This document shows positions 8,268 through 19,500 of a DNA stretch of 64,000 nt, one piece after another. Numbering within the stretch: position 1 is the first letter of the stretch; every line of letters begins with the position of its first letter. Source of the stretch: Petralouisia muris (GTDB lineage: Bacteria; Bacillota; Clostridia; Lachnospirales; Lachnospiraceae); the NCBI RefSeq assembly GCF_004793545.1, contig NZ_SRYA01000005.1:62001-126000 (forward strand), read 5' to 3'. A model generated the notes under the pieces. The model was not told where the DNA came from, made no database searches, and worked only from the letters and a program-made list of their open reading frames with translations. The position numbers and the translations under genes are program-made.

Positions 8268-10439
8268 ATGGGAAAAATATTTCAGTATTTGAGCAGGTAT
8301 AAGGCTTCTGTATTAGTCGTTATTCTGCTTTTAATCATGCAGGCATATTGTGATCTTTCCTTGCCTCAGTATATGTCTGATATTGTGGATATCGGGATTC
8401 AGCAGGGCGGCGTTGCCCATGCGGCGCCGGATGAAATGAGAGGGGAGACGCTGGACAATCTCAGTATGTTTTTATCCCAGGAGGATGAGGCGATCTTAAA
8501 GGACGCTTATGAGAAAAATGATGCAGGCAATTATGAGAGAAAGAAAATGAAGGGGGAGGAGTTAGAAGAACTGGATGAACTTCTGGGAATGCCCTGGGTG
8601 GTGATGTCCTCCATGACAGCGGAGATGGGGATGGAGCCTGAAGATTTACGGCTTATGCTGGAAAATGGGCAGATTACAACAGAACAGATTCTGGAAATGG
8701 AGGTAAAAGCCCAGGACAATATGGGGGATATGAGCGATACGCTGATTGCACAGCGGGCGAGCCTGGCGGTAAAGGAAGAGTATCAGGCTTTGGGCTGGGA
8801 TCTGGGAGAATACCAGAACCGCTATATGTTCCGCACCGGCGCGAAGATGCTGGCTATGGCAGTTGTCATGATGGCAGTGTCGATTCTGGTTGGTCTGATT
8901 GCCGCAAGGGTAAGCGCCAGGCTGGGCATGGAGCTGAGGGGGCAGGTCTTTCAGAAGGTGGTTTCCTTTTCCCATCGTGAGATTGAACAGTTTTCCACGG
9001 CGTCTTTGATTACCAGAAGCACCAACGATATCCAGCAGATTCAGATGGTGGCGGTGATACTGCTTCGGATGGTAGTTTACGCGCCGATTATCGGTATCGG
9101 AGGAATCTTTAAGGTGATCCATACGAAAACAGGAATGGGATGGATTATCGGAGTTGCAGTAGGAAGCATTATTTTGCTGGTGGGAATTCTGATGTCCGTT
9201 ACCATGCCCAGGTTTAAGAAAATGCAGACGTTGGTAGACCGGATGAATCTGGTATCCAGGGAGATTTTAACGGGTGTTTCCGTAATACGTGCATTTTCCA
9301 GGGAAAAATTTGAAGAGAAGCGGTTTGAAGGAGCCAATCGGGATCTGATGAAAACCCAGCTTTTTACCAGCCGTGTCATGTCTATGATGATGCCGGCCAT
9401 GATGCTGATTATGAACTGCATTACCGTTTTGATTGTGTGGTTCGGTTCGAAGGGGGCAGATCTGGGAACCCTTCAGGTAGGGGATATGATGGCTTTTATC
9501 ACATATACCATGCAGATCGTTATGGCGTTTCTTATGATTACCATGGTGTCAGTGATGCTTCCAAGGGCAGGAGTGGCTGCCAAGCGTATTGACGAGGTAA
9601 TCACAACGGAAGAGACAATATTAGATCCTTTGCAGCCGGTGGAAGAAGCGCCTGAAGGCTGGAAGGGAACGGTGGCCTTTGAAGATGTGTCCTTCTCTTA
9701 TCCAGGCGCTAAGGAGCATGCAGTTTCCCATATTTCCTTTACGGCGGAGCCGGGAAAAACCACTGCCATTATCGGAAGCACCGGATGCGGAAAAACTACG
9801 CTTTTAAACCTGATTCCGCGGTTTTATGATGTGACGGAGGGAAGAATTACCATGGATGGGGTAGATATCCGGAAGATGTCTCAGAAGAAGCTGCGGGATT
9901 TGATTGGGTATGTGCCTCAGAAGGGCATGCTGTTTTCTGGCACGATTGCTTCCAATCTGCAGTTTGCAGGAAATGTAACAGAAGAGGAAATGAAAGAGGC
10001 AGCCAGAATTGCTCAAGCGGAAGATTTTATCCTGGAAAAAGAAGAACAGTATGACAGCGCCATTGCTCAGGGCGGAACCAATGTGTCCGGCGGACAGAAA
10101 CAGCGGCTTTCCATTGCAAGGGCCATTGCAAAGCAGCCGAAGGTATTTCTCTTTGATGACAGTTTTTCTGCGCTGGATTACAAAACAGACGTGGTACTGC
10201 GTAAGGCATTGGCAGAGAAAACAGGGGATGCTACGGTGATTATCGTTGCGCAGCGTATCAGCACGATTCTGCATGCAGATCAGATTATTGTGCTGGAGGA
10301 TGGGCAGATAGCCGGAATGGGCGCCCATAAAGAGCTGATGGAACACTGTGAAATCTACCAGGAGATTGCAAAATCCCAGTTATCTGAGAAAGAGCTGAAA
10401 GAGACGTCAGCAGAGAAAGGAGGCGTTTTCCATGAGTGA
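8268..10439 (+). CDS. ABC exporter half-transporter A (degenerate ATP site, large extracytoplasmic insert)
   Basis: 723 residues: fused transmembrane domain (six segments) and nucleotide-binding domain of the multidrug/lipid exporter class. TM1 is near residues 15-35. An acidic, helix-rich insert of about 140 residues (roughly 45-185) then lies between TM1 and TM2, which predicts an extracytoplasmic domain. The NBD has Walker A GSTGCGKTT, signature SGGQKQR and Walker B FLFDDS: the catalytic glutamate is replaced by aspartate. That is the hallmark of the degenerate subunit in heterodimeric exporters such as BmrC/TM287. The stop overlaps the start of the partner gene by 8 bases. Substrate unknown; drug or peptide export is inferred. 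Confidence 0.9.
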   Translation: MGKIFQYLSRYKASVLVVILLLIMQAYCDLSLPQYMSDIVDIGIQQGGVAHAAPDEMRGETLDNLSMFLSQEDEAILKDAYEKNDAGNYERKKMKGEELEELDELLGMPWVVMSSMTAEMGMEPEDLRLMLENGQITTEQILEMEVKAQDNMGDMSDTLIAQRASLAVKEEYQALGWDLGEYQNRYMFRTGAKMLAMAVVMMAVSILVGLIAARVSARLGMELRGQVFQKVVSFSHREIEQFSTASLITRSTNDIQQIQMVAVILLRMVVYAPIIGIGGIFKVIHTKTGMGWIIGVAVGSIILLVGILMSVTMPRFKKMQTLVDRMNLVSREILTGVSVIRAFSREKFEEKRFEGANRDLMKTQLFTSRVMSMMMPAMMLIMNCITVLIVWFGSKGADLGTLQVGDMMAFITYTMQIVMAFLMITMVSVMLPRAGVAAKRIDEVITTEETILDPLQPVEEAPEGWKGTVAFEDVSFSYPGAKEHAVSHISFTAEPGKTTAIIGSTGCGKTTLLNLIPRFYDVTEGRITMDGVDIRKMSQKKLRDLIGYVPQKGMLFSGTIASNLQFAGNVTEEEMKEAARIAQAEDFILEKEEQYDSAIAQGGTNVSGGQKQRLSIARAIAKQPKVFLFDDSFSALDYKTDVVLRKALAEKTGDATVIIVAQRISTILHADQIIVLEDGQIAGMGAHKELMEHCEIYQEIAKSQLSEKELKETSAEKGGVFHE

Positions 10440-12279
10440 ACCGAAGCGGATGGGCAGAATGGGCCGCAGGCCTGGACATGGACCCGGCGGAGGGATGATG
10501 CCTGGAGAAAAGGCAAAGAATTTTAAAGGTACGGTAAGAAAACTGATTCAGTATATGGGGAAATATAAGATAGCCATATTGGCGGTGCTGACGTTTGCCG
10601 TTGCATCCACAGCCTTTGGGATTGCAGGGCCGAAGATTCTGGGCCAGGCAACCACAGAGCTTTTCAATGGACTGGTGGCAAAGGTATCCGGCACAGGGGA
10701 AATTGATTTTGGCAAAATAGGAAGAATTCTGTTGTTTTTAATTTGTGTTTATGCATTCAGCGCCTTGTGTTCCTTTGTACAGGGCTGGATTATGACAGGA
10801 GTGACCCAGAAAGTCTGTTTTCGCTTCCGGGAGGACATTTCTTCCAAAATCAACCGGATGCCTATGAAATATTTTGAATCCAGGACGGTAGGGGAAGTAT
10901 TATCCCGAATCACCAATGATGTGGATACGCTGGGACAGGGGCTGAATCAGAGTGTGACGCAGCTGATTACGTCTGTTGCAACGCTGATTGGCATTTTAAT
11001 TATGATGCTGAGCATCAGTCCGGTTATGACTCTGATTGCTTTGGTGATTCTTCCGCTGTCAGGTATTCTGATTGGAATTGTTGTGAAGTTCTCCCAGAAA
11101 TATTTCGTGGCTCAGCAGAAATATTTAGGAGAAATCAACGGCCAGGTGGAAGAGACGTTCAGCGGCCATAATATTGTAAAGGCTTTTAATAAAGAAGAGG
11201 ATATGTTAAAGGAGTTCCATGGAACCAACGACATGCTGTTTCAATCTGCCTGGAAATCACAATTTTTGTCCGGAATGATGCAGCCCATTATGGGATTTGT
11301 AGGAAATCTCGGTTATGTGGCTGTGGCCGTGGCGGGAGGAATGCTTGTAGTGAGAGGAAGCATCGAGGTAGGGGAAATTCAGTCCTTCATCCAGTATGTC
11401 CGTCAGTTTACCCAGCCCATTACACAGGTGGCCCAGGTTTCCAATATGTTGCAGTCTACAGCGGCGGCAGCGGAGCGTGTCTTTGAATTTCTGGGAGAGG
11501 AAGAGGAGGACTTGACGGCAGAGCATCCGGTGAAGCTTGAGAATATGGAAGGAAGGGTATCTTTTGAGCATGTGCAGTTTGGATACCGGCCGGATCAGGT
11601 GATTATTCATGACTTCAACTGTCAGGTGAAGCCAGGGCAGACGGTGGCAATTGTAGGGCCTACCGGAGCCGGCAAAACGACAATGGTGAAACTGCTGATG
11701 CGTTTTTATGATGTGAATCAGGGCAGCATTCAGGTGGACGGCCATGATTTGAGAGATTTTAACCGCAGTGAATTGAGGGAGAATTTTGGAATGGTCCTGC
11801 AGGATACCTGGCTGTTTAAAGGAACTATTATGGAAAACATTCGTTATGGAAGACTGGACGCTACCGATGAGGAAGTGGTGGCGGCAGCAAAGGCAGCCCA
11901 TGCCCACCGCTTTATTTCCACTTTGCCGGGCGGCTATGAGATGGAGTTAAATGAGGACGCCAGCAATGTGTCCCAGGGGCAGAAACAGCTTCTTACCATT
12001 GCCCGGGCGATTCTTGCGGATAATCCGATTTTGATTCTGGATGAGGCCACATCTTCCGTAGATACCCGTACGGAAGAGCGGATCCAGAGAGCTATGAATA
12101 ACCTGATGAAGGGAAGAACCAGCTTCGTGATTGCACACAGGCTTTCTACCATTAAAGATGCAGATGTAATTCTGGTGATGAAAGACGGGGATATCATTGA
12201 GCAGGGAAGTCATCAGGAACTTCTGGCGCAGCATGGCTTTTATGCAGAGCTCTATAATTCTCAGTTTGAGGCGGCGTAA
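10432..12279 (+). CDS. ABC exporter half-transporter B (canonical Walker B)
   Basis: 615 residues with an N-terminal Gly/Met/Arg-rich cytoplasmic tail, six transmembrane segments and an NBD. Walker A is GPTGAGKTT and Walker B is ILILDEATSS with the catalytic glutamate. The signature is SQGQKQ instead of SGGQ. Together with the Asp-type Walker B of the partner this gives one intact and one degenerate ATP site, exactly as in BmrCD/TM287-288-type heterodimers. A strong AAAGGAGG ribosome site precedes the start inside the previous gene. The operon (marR plus two ABC genes) ends here, convergent with fabH. Confidence 0.9.
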   Translation: MSEPKRMGRMGRRPGHGPGGGMMPGEKAKNFKGTVRKLIQYMGKYKIAILAVLTFAVASTAFGIAGPKILGQATTELFNGLVAKVSGTGEIDFGKIGRILLFLICVYAFSALCSFVQGWIMTGVTQKVCFRFREDISSKINRMPMKYFESRTVGEVLSRITNDVDTLGQGLNQSVTQLITSVATLIGILIMMLSISPVMTLIALVILPLSGILIGIVVKFSQKYFVAQQKYLGEINGQVEETFSGHNIVKAFNKEEDMLKEFHGTNDMLFQSAWKSQFLSGMMQPIMGFVGNLGYVAVAVAGGMLVVRGSIEVGEIQSFIQYVRQFTQPITQVAQVSNMLQSTAAAAERVFEFLGEEEEDLTAEHPVKLENMEGRVSFEHVQFGYRPDQVIIHDFNCQVKPGQTVAIVGPTGAGKTTMVKLLMRFYDVNQGSIQVDGHDLRDFNRSELRENFGMVLQDTWLFKGTIMENIRYGRLDATDEEVVAAAKAAHAHRFISTLPGGYEMELNEDASNVSQGQKQLLTIARAILADNPILILDEATSSVDTRTEERIQRAMNNLMKGRTSFVIAHRLSTIKDADVILVMKDGDIIEQGSHQELLAQHGFYAELYNSQFEAA

Positions 12280-12307
12280 CTGGGGATAAGAAAGAGGAAG
12301 CATGATG

Positions 12308-13279
12308 TTACCACCTTAATAATGAAGCTCCCCAGGTAAGACCAGCCCCGAAGCCGGAAAGCAGAAGAAGATCTCCCTGGGAGAGCCTTCCCTCTTTATG
12401 CACCTCATCCAGAAGAATCGGGATGCTTGCGGCAGAAGTATTGCCGCAGTGCTCCACATTGGAAGGAAATTTTTCCAACGGCAGTTTTAACTTTCTGGCA
12501 ATGGAGGAAATAATCCGGTAATTTGCCTGATGAAGCAGGTAATATTTGACCTCTGACGCCGAAATATCTGCCTGGGCCAGGAGGGACTGAATGCAGGCCG
12601 GAACTTTTTTTACAGCAAATTTAAATACCTCCTGCCCGTCCATATACAGATAGTCAGGGGTTGTGCCGGCGGTAATATAGGGGTTGTTGTTGTTGCGGTT
12701 TCTGCACATCAGAATCCCTCCGCCAGTTCCGTCAGAACCCTGCAGGGAGGCGATTATTCCCTCTTCGGAGGCTTTTGCAACGGCGGCTCCTGCGCCGTCC
12801 CCAAACAGAACGCAGGTGGAGCGGTCTGCCCAGTCGATAATTTTGGAAAGGGTTTCCACGCCGATAATCAGGGCAGTCTGGTAAATTCCCGCCTGAAAAT
12901 ATGCGTCTGCGGTATGGAGGGCAAACAGAAAGCCGGAGCATGCCGCATTCATGTCGAAAGCCACAGCCTTCGCTGCGCCAAGTTCTTTCTGCACCATACA
13001 TGCAGTGCTTGGGGTAATATAATCAGAAGAAACTGTCGCTACAAGAATCAAATCAATCTCTTCCGGCAAAAGTCCGGAATCTTTCAGGGCAGCTTTGGCA
13101 GCTGTAACCGCCATTGACAGTGTTGTCTCTGTTTCTGAGGATACCAGGTGCCGGCTCTTTATGCCGGTTCGGCTCTGAATCCATGAGTCGTTGGTTTCCA
13201 CAATCGTTGAAAGAAAATCGTTCGTGACAGATTTATCCGGAAGGCAGCTTCCGGTTCCAATAATTCTTGCTCTCATCAT
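12308..13279 (-). CDS. fabH: 3-oxoacyl-[acyl-carrier-protein] synthase III (KASIII)
   Basis: A 323-residue condensing enzyme that joins acetyl-CoA (or another short acyl-CoA) with malonyl-ACP to start fatty acid synthesis. The catalytic triad is visible: Cys in NAACSGFLFA, His in LLHQANYRII and Asn in HCGNTSAAS. The start at 13279 follows AAGGA by 8 bases; the next codon is also ATG. The gene stands alone, not in a fab cluster, and points toward the ABC operon. A good promoter and a FabT-like palindrome lie just upstream, which supports a lipid-synthesis role rather than a secondary-metabolite one. Confidence 0.92.
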   Translation of the reverse strand: MMRARIIGTGSCLPDKSVTNDFLSTIVETNDSWIQSRTGIKSRHLVSSETETTLSMAVTAAKAALKDSGLLPEEIDLILVATVSSDYITPSTACMVQKELGAAKAVAFDMNAACSGFLFALHTADAYFQAGIYQTALIIGVETLSKIIDWADRSTCVLFGDGAGAAVAKASEEGIIASLQGSDGTGGGILMCRNRNNNNPYITAGTTPDYLYMDGQEVFKFAVKKVPACIQSLLAQADISASEVKYYLLHQANYRIISSIARKLKLPLEKFPSNVEHCGNTSAASIPILLDEVHKEGRLSQGDLLLLSGFGAGLTWGASLLRW

Positions 13280-13297
13280 AATTCCTGTCCTTATTAG

Positions 13298-13310
13298 TTT
13301 GATAATCAAA
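13298..13310. promoter_or_regulatory. FabT-like operator downstream of fabH start of transcription
   Basis: TTTGATAATCAAA is a perfect 13-base palindrome about its central base and matches the FabT consensus TTTGATnATCAAA described in streptococci and lactococci. It lies about +8 to +20 relative to the predicted fabH transcript. Repression by a FabT-type MarR protein encoded elsewhere is inferred. Confidence 0.65.
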
Positions 13311-13324
13311 ATATTTACATGTCT

Positions 13325-13353
13325 ACTATAAACGCAGACAGGGAATTTGTCAA
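13325..13353 (-). promoter_or_regulatory. fabH promoter
   Basis: Read on the minus strand: TTGACA (13353-13348), 17-base spacer, TATAGT (13330-13325). A second, imperfect FabT-like palindrome (TTTGATTGACAAA on this strand, 13346-13358) covers the -35 box. Confidence 0.8.
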
Positions 13354-13429
13354 TCAAAAGTTTTCCTCATTCCCAGTTCTTATAAATTTCAAAAAAATCG
13401 GGATATTTCGACATTATTTGCCATTTTTC

Positions 13430-13483
13430 TGGTATATTGTATCTATAAAAAAGTTTGATATCTTTGCCGGCGGCGGGGCAAAG
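13430..13483 (+). promoter_or_regulatory. Candidate extended -10 promoter and 5' UTR stem-loop of the YD-repeat gene
   Basis: TGGTATATT at 13430-13438 is an extended -10 element; no convincing -35 box is seen. Downstream, CTTTGCC (13462-13468) pairs with GGCAAAG (13477-13483) around a GC-rich loop, so the leader carries a small hairpin about 20 bases before the ribosome site. Confidence 0.45.
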
Positions 13484-13506
13484 AAAACGGCATGAGGAGT
13501 GAGAAT

Positions 13507-16500
13507 ATGTCATATTTACAGGAAAGCGGGGATGCAAACAGCGGATATTTCAATGGGCAGAGAGGGAACAGCAGCGCAGACAGTGTGCTTGGCACGGTGG
13601 ATCTGTTTTCCGCAAGTGTGAAGCTGCCTTTCGTTTTTGGAACTTTAGAGGGACGGGACCATCTGTCTGTTACCTTGCAGGCAAATTATATCCAGCAGGA
13701 ACCGGAAGAATTTTTCAGGCAAAACAGGAAAAGCCCTCAGTCGGTGCTTGGCTACGGTTGGAGTATGGAGCTTCCATCTGTCGTAACCTTTGGCAGCAAT
13801 GTGCGGCAGAGCTATCAGAGGAATTTCTTCCTGGTGGGGAATGGCGGCACATTTCCCTTATACCGTATCGGAAAAACAGAAAATAAGGTGGAATTTTTTG
13901 CCGTGGAACATCCTCTGTGGAAATTTTATTTCTGTGAAGAGGAAGAATCTTACTGGGAAGTCCACAGAGAAGACGGAAGCGTCTGGAAATATGGCGGCAG
14001 CAAAGATTCGAATGCGTTGTCTCTGTGCTGGGATAATTGGATTGGGCCGAGTGTAAGCCAGGGGGCCGCAGAGTTTGCCAGCGGATGGTATTTGTCTGAA
14101 ATAAGGGGAGCCATGGGCGCAGCGGTGGAATACCAGTACGAGAATGTACAGGAGCCTTTGGGAGGAGGCAGTTATACAAGGACGATGCGTCTGTCACGGG
14201 TGGTCTCATCCTATGGGCAGCAGGCGCAGTTTTCCTATCTGCCCAAAGAGGACAGTGAGTACAGTCTCATGCATCCTGCCTGGAAGGGGCAGAATCCTTG
14301 GCAGGAAAAATATGAGGATCGCTATTTGGAGAGCATTACATTTTCAAATGAAAAAGGGGAATGTCTGTATCAGCAGAAGCTCTCCTATGAGCTGAGGGAT
14401 TCTTTGGAGGGAGAAAAGAAACGCCTGCTGGCGTCAGCGGTCCAGGTTACGGCAGAGGGAGAGGCGTTAGAGCCCATGACATTTTCCTATGGAGAGACGG
14501 AAGGGACGTTTGGGCTGTTAAAAGAAATCCATTATCCCCTGGCAGGATGTGTGCGGTATGGCTATGAGACAAAGACGCTTCCCAAAAGCAGGGGGTTTGG
14601 CAGCGTTTCTCTTTTGGAGGGATGGGAGGCGCATGTGTATACCGGGGATGAGTTCTATCTTTGCCTGTTCCGGCAGGAAAACAGGATGAAAGGAAGCATC
14701 CATTACTGGGATATGGGATGGCAGGAGTTTTCTCTGGATTTTCTGGAGAATGTGCGGGCAGAAGATGTGAAGGCAGAGCTTGGGATGGGGTATGCGTGTT
14801 TGTCTTACCGGGATGTGTATACCAACCGCTATATACTGAAAGTGATCAAAAGATGTCCGCTGCGCCGGTTTCATTGGGAGACGCAGGAATGGGTGATGGA
14901 AAACAGTGGAGTGAGGCCGGCTTTGGCATGCGGAAGTGATTTTATTGGTTTTATGGAGAAAAGCGGAAATTGCCTTACCATTCTGCAGTATCAGTATACT
15001 GATAACTGCTGGCATGAAAATATCCTTTCTGTAGAAGGAAGGGAATTTCAGGCTCTTGGCGCAGGGAATGGATTTCTTCTGGGGGCTTTTGGAAAGGAAG
15101 GGAATCAGAGCGTACGATTTCTCAGCTTTTATTCAGATGAGGAGCATAACTGGCAGGTGGGGCAAGCTTTGGATATGTCTGTCAATGTGGACTGGAGCGT
15201 GGTGCAGAACGGATCTGTGTGGGCCATCGGAAGCTGTCATGCAGGGGCCTGCTTTGCAGCTTTGGAGGGAAACATGCTGCAGACAACCCTGGCTCTTTTG
15301 TCCTGGACCGATGATTACAAGCTGAATCGCTGTGAGATTCATAATCATTCTTATCCGGCAGATCTGGAAATGCCGGCGCTTTATGCTATTGCTACAGATA
15401 CCTTGATAGGGTATGGAGAGCATGTATACCGTTATGAACCGGAGGGCTGGGTGGCCGGAAAATTGCTGACTCCGAAAAGCGGCGGACAGTACCGGTATTC
15501 CTACGGCAGCGATGTGGCCCTGGGTGCAGAAAAGACAGAAGGGGAGCATCGTTTTTACGGCATAAACTATAACCCTTATTCCAGGCAGTGGGAGCGGGAA
15601 GGCGCGCCCTATTGCAGCAATGTCAGCCAGTATGAAGGAGTCTGCCAGCCCCTGGCAGTGGGGGAATATGCGGTATTGGGAAGAAATATTTTCACCTTTT
15701 CCCAGGGGGGCTGGGAGCAGATCGGAAACCTGGAGGAGGGTGCGGATTATGAAAATGTGCAGACAGATGCATCTGGCTCTTATCTGCTGTACCAACAGAA
15801 AGCATACCGTCGATTGGTACAGGTTCCTCTTTTGGACAACCATATGGGAGAACATGAGACGTATGAAGAGCTTTGTCTGGATTCTGGCAGAGCTTTGGGA
15901 TTTCAGTCTTCTGATTTTGGATTCTATGGATTTATGGACGCGGGGCGGGAACTGCAGATGTTTCGTGTGAGAGCTCACGGTTACCGCAGTTTGCAGGAAG
16001 CAGTGCTGGTGTCGGAAATCGGCAGTGATTATGGGATGGGGACAGACAGCGTATTTTTGGATTATGATCTGGACAGCGCCAGGTATGAGGGAGGAAGCCC
16101 TGCATTTGCCAAAGCTTCTGTTTCTCTGGCAGAGCCGGACGGAAGCTGGGGAAAAATAGAATACTGCTATTATCACGGAGCTTCGCCGGAACGTTTTCCT
16201 TATCCGGAGGATGAGTGGACGAATGCTGCAGATTGTTACAGCCATTTGAAGGGACAGATCAGACAGGCCATAGAATATGACGGCAGCGGAAGGAAGGTTT
16301 CTGCCAATCAGAACTGGTACCGCGCTATGGATGCCATGGGCTTTGTCCTGTGCAGAACAAGAATGCAGGAGCAGAAATTTTTGCCCTGCCGGGATGTTTT
16401 ATCCGGCGCCGCTGCAGAGGAAAGCTGTATTCAGGAGACCAATATTTATACGGAGTACGAGGACAGATTTTATCAGAAACGGCGGATGCTGAAAGAAGCA

Positions 16501-19500
16501 ATGGACGGAAAAGGGGAGAAAAAGGGCGTTTCCACGGAATTTATTTATGCCTGGGAAAAGATTCCAGAGATGCTCGCGGCGCGGCGTCTGACGGAGATGC
16601 ATCAATCCTTGCAGAAGGAAGAAGATACTGGGAAAATTTTATCCTGGCAGCGGTATCAATACGCCTGTACTTCAAACGGAAGGTATTACCTTCAGAGGGA
16701 AGAGGCGTATGACGATACTTGGGAGGAGCCCTGGGTGTGCCAAAGGGAGGCTGTCCAGGTGAATGAATGGGGAGAGACTGTCTGTGAAAAGGACGCCCAG
16801 GGGCAGTTTCACTCTTATTTTTATGATGCTTCCGGGAATTTTCTGGTGGCTGAATTTTCCAACGCCGCGCCAAATCAGGCGCTGTACTGCGGGTTTGAGG
16901 ATTATGAGAATATGGACAGGCATTCCATGAAAAAAGGCGGTCTCCGGGAGCGCGTCAGAGCAGGTACAGGATTTGGCGGAAACCGTTATCTGGAAATCGA
17001 AAAGGGAAATGCTCTGATTATGAAAGTAATGCCTGGAAAGGAAGGGCTTTTGGCAGCCTTCGGAGCGAAATCTGCCGGGAGCATTTATCTGTCTTTTCAG
17101 GGAAAAGTCCAGAAGGTTTCCCTGAAAACGGAAGGATGGGAAAAGATTTTTGGTACATATTTGCAGGAGTCTGAAGAAGAGATTAGGGTGGAATTGTATG
17201 GGGAAGAAGATCTGCTGGTGACCGGAGTGTTTTTATCCCCGCTGCTTTCAGAGGGAAAGGCGTATGTCTATACCGGAAGCTTTCGCCGGCAGACGGCGGT
17301 TTATACAAACCGCGGCCTGGGGAGCCGCGTCTGGTATGACAGGCTGGAGAATGAAATTGTCAGTTACCAGGAGGACGGCACATGTTCCAAGCTGGTTCGG
17401 ATTTGCCGCAGACAGCAGGAAAATGCCGACAAACTGGATTCCTACGGGATACGACCCGAGCCTTTGCCGGAGAAAGATAAAGGTTTCGGTTTTATGCCGG
17501 ATGAGACAGCGACCATTGTAATGCCCAAGGGAGGTTATGTCCAAAGAAGAGGGGAGGAAAGGGGAGACTCGTCAAAATGGTGGCGCAGACAGGGAATGGA
17601 ATGGGTCTTTGCGCCGGCAGAGAATCAGGCGCTGTTTTTTGCGGACAGTAGAAAAGCGGCGGATTTTCAGCTAACTCTGGGTTCCCTTTCCCTGAAAAAA
17701 GAAAAAACGGCCTGGCAGCTTTTTGCTGGGAACAATAAGAAGCTGGCGGAAGGAGAGATTTCAAGTCCAGATTATTTTCTGCTGCTGCGGGTGAGCGACA
17801 GGCTGCAGCTTTCCTGGGGAGGAAGAATTTTGTATACAGGCGCAGTAAGTGGTCTGAAAGGCGCTTTAGAGGCGCAGCTTTCCTGGAAGGGAGAACAGGA
17901 GCCAGAGATTCTGGGCTTTGGGCCGGATCCGCAGATTACCGTTACTTTTACAGATTATGCGGGGAAGCCGATTCAGGATATTGGAGTTACAGAGCATGGG
18001 ATTGTGGTGGGGGCCACCGTGTACAATGCTCTGGGACAGGGAGAAATTGTTCCGAGAAACGTTTATCTGGAAGGGGAATGCTGGGAATACCGCAGTGGTT
18101 TTGTGGAAAATTTTGACTGGAGCGCCGGAACACTGAGCGGAGAACAGGCCAAAATTTATCCTGAAGATGGGGGATATTCCTACAGCCAGGCACAGTGCAC
18201 CAGGGAACCCGGGCCAAAGCCCTCCTGTGTGGGGCAGGCGGGAAAGAAATGGAATATTTCAGCAGGAGGAAAGGTGACAAGATATGAATATTTTAGTAAT
18301 TTGACCTCCTTATGGGGAGTTCCAAAGATGGCCTGCTGCCTGAAACAGCAGATTTCTCCGGCGGGAAACCGGCTGCTGGAAGGAACTGATGGTTTTGGAA
18401 ATACCATTTTAAGCATTGCCGGAGGGGAAACCAGCGGATTTGCCGTGACCAAAAGCGAATATGACCTGGCAGGCAATCGGGTACGGGTGTATTATCCAAA
18501 TTATTTTGCAGGATCAGGCAGCGCAGAGTCTTTCAGCAGTACATATGCCTATGACGGAAGAAACCGGATGATCTCCCAGAAAGAATCGGATTCCCGGGAA
18601 GTAAGGTTTATCTATGACAAAACAGGGAAAATCCGGTTTAAATATACAGGAGAGCATGAGGGGGAATACCTTTATTATGTGTATGATTCCTACGGCAGAA
18701 AGACGCAGGAAGGATGGGCAAAGGGAGCCTGGGAGGAAGAAAAGCTTAAGAAAGAGGCGAATGTCCCACATACTCCTCCAGCAGAAAGCAGGGCGCGTTT
18801 CCAGTATATTTATGACGGCGACGGCAGCGATGCTGCTCTGCTGGGTCATTTGTGGCGAACCCAGTCCTTTGACGAGGAAGGCAGGCTGGTTTCCGAGGAA
18901 GAATATTTTTACGACAGTAAGGGCAGAGTCAGCCGCCAGAGGATATGCACTAAAGGGCATGTGGAAGAAATGGAAATTCAATGGGAGGAAAGAGGAAACG
19001 CAGTATCTTATACGATAGGGAATGAAACGATAGCTTACCAGTATGATCTTCTGGGACGGCTGCAGGAAATTGCCTGTCAGGGAACCTGTATTTATTCCTG
19101 TGTCTATAATTCTGAAGGAAATGTGACAAAGGAAATTTATGCGCCGGATTGTGAGGATAAACTGGTACGGGAATATAGTTACGACAGCGCCCAGTGGCTG
19201 ACTGCAATCCGGGACAAATATTTTTCCCAAGAGTTATCTTATAATGATGATGGAAAGATCACCAGGATTGCCGGCGGGATGGCAGGAGATAGCCAGGTGT
19301 GGGATTATGCCTACGACAGTTTGGGAAGGCTCAACTCTTATGCAAAAGGCGGAGAGAAAAAGCAGATTGGATTGGATATCAATGGAAATCAGATCTTGTC
19401 TGACGGGGAAAAATATACCTATCATTCCGGCACGAACCGATTTGCACAGGGGGAAGGGCAAACCTTTGTTTATGGCAGCAGCGGCAATGTGGCCCGAATG

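Noticed and set aside
15133-16245. 370-codon minus-strand frame inside the YD-repeat gene
   Set aside because: Antisense shadow; the plus-strand gene is continuous and motif-bearing.
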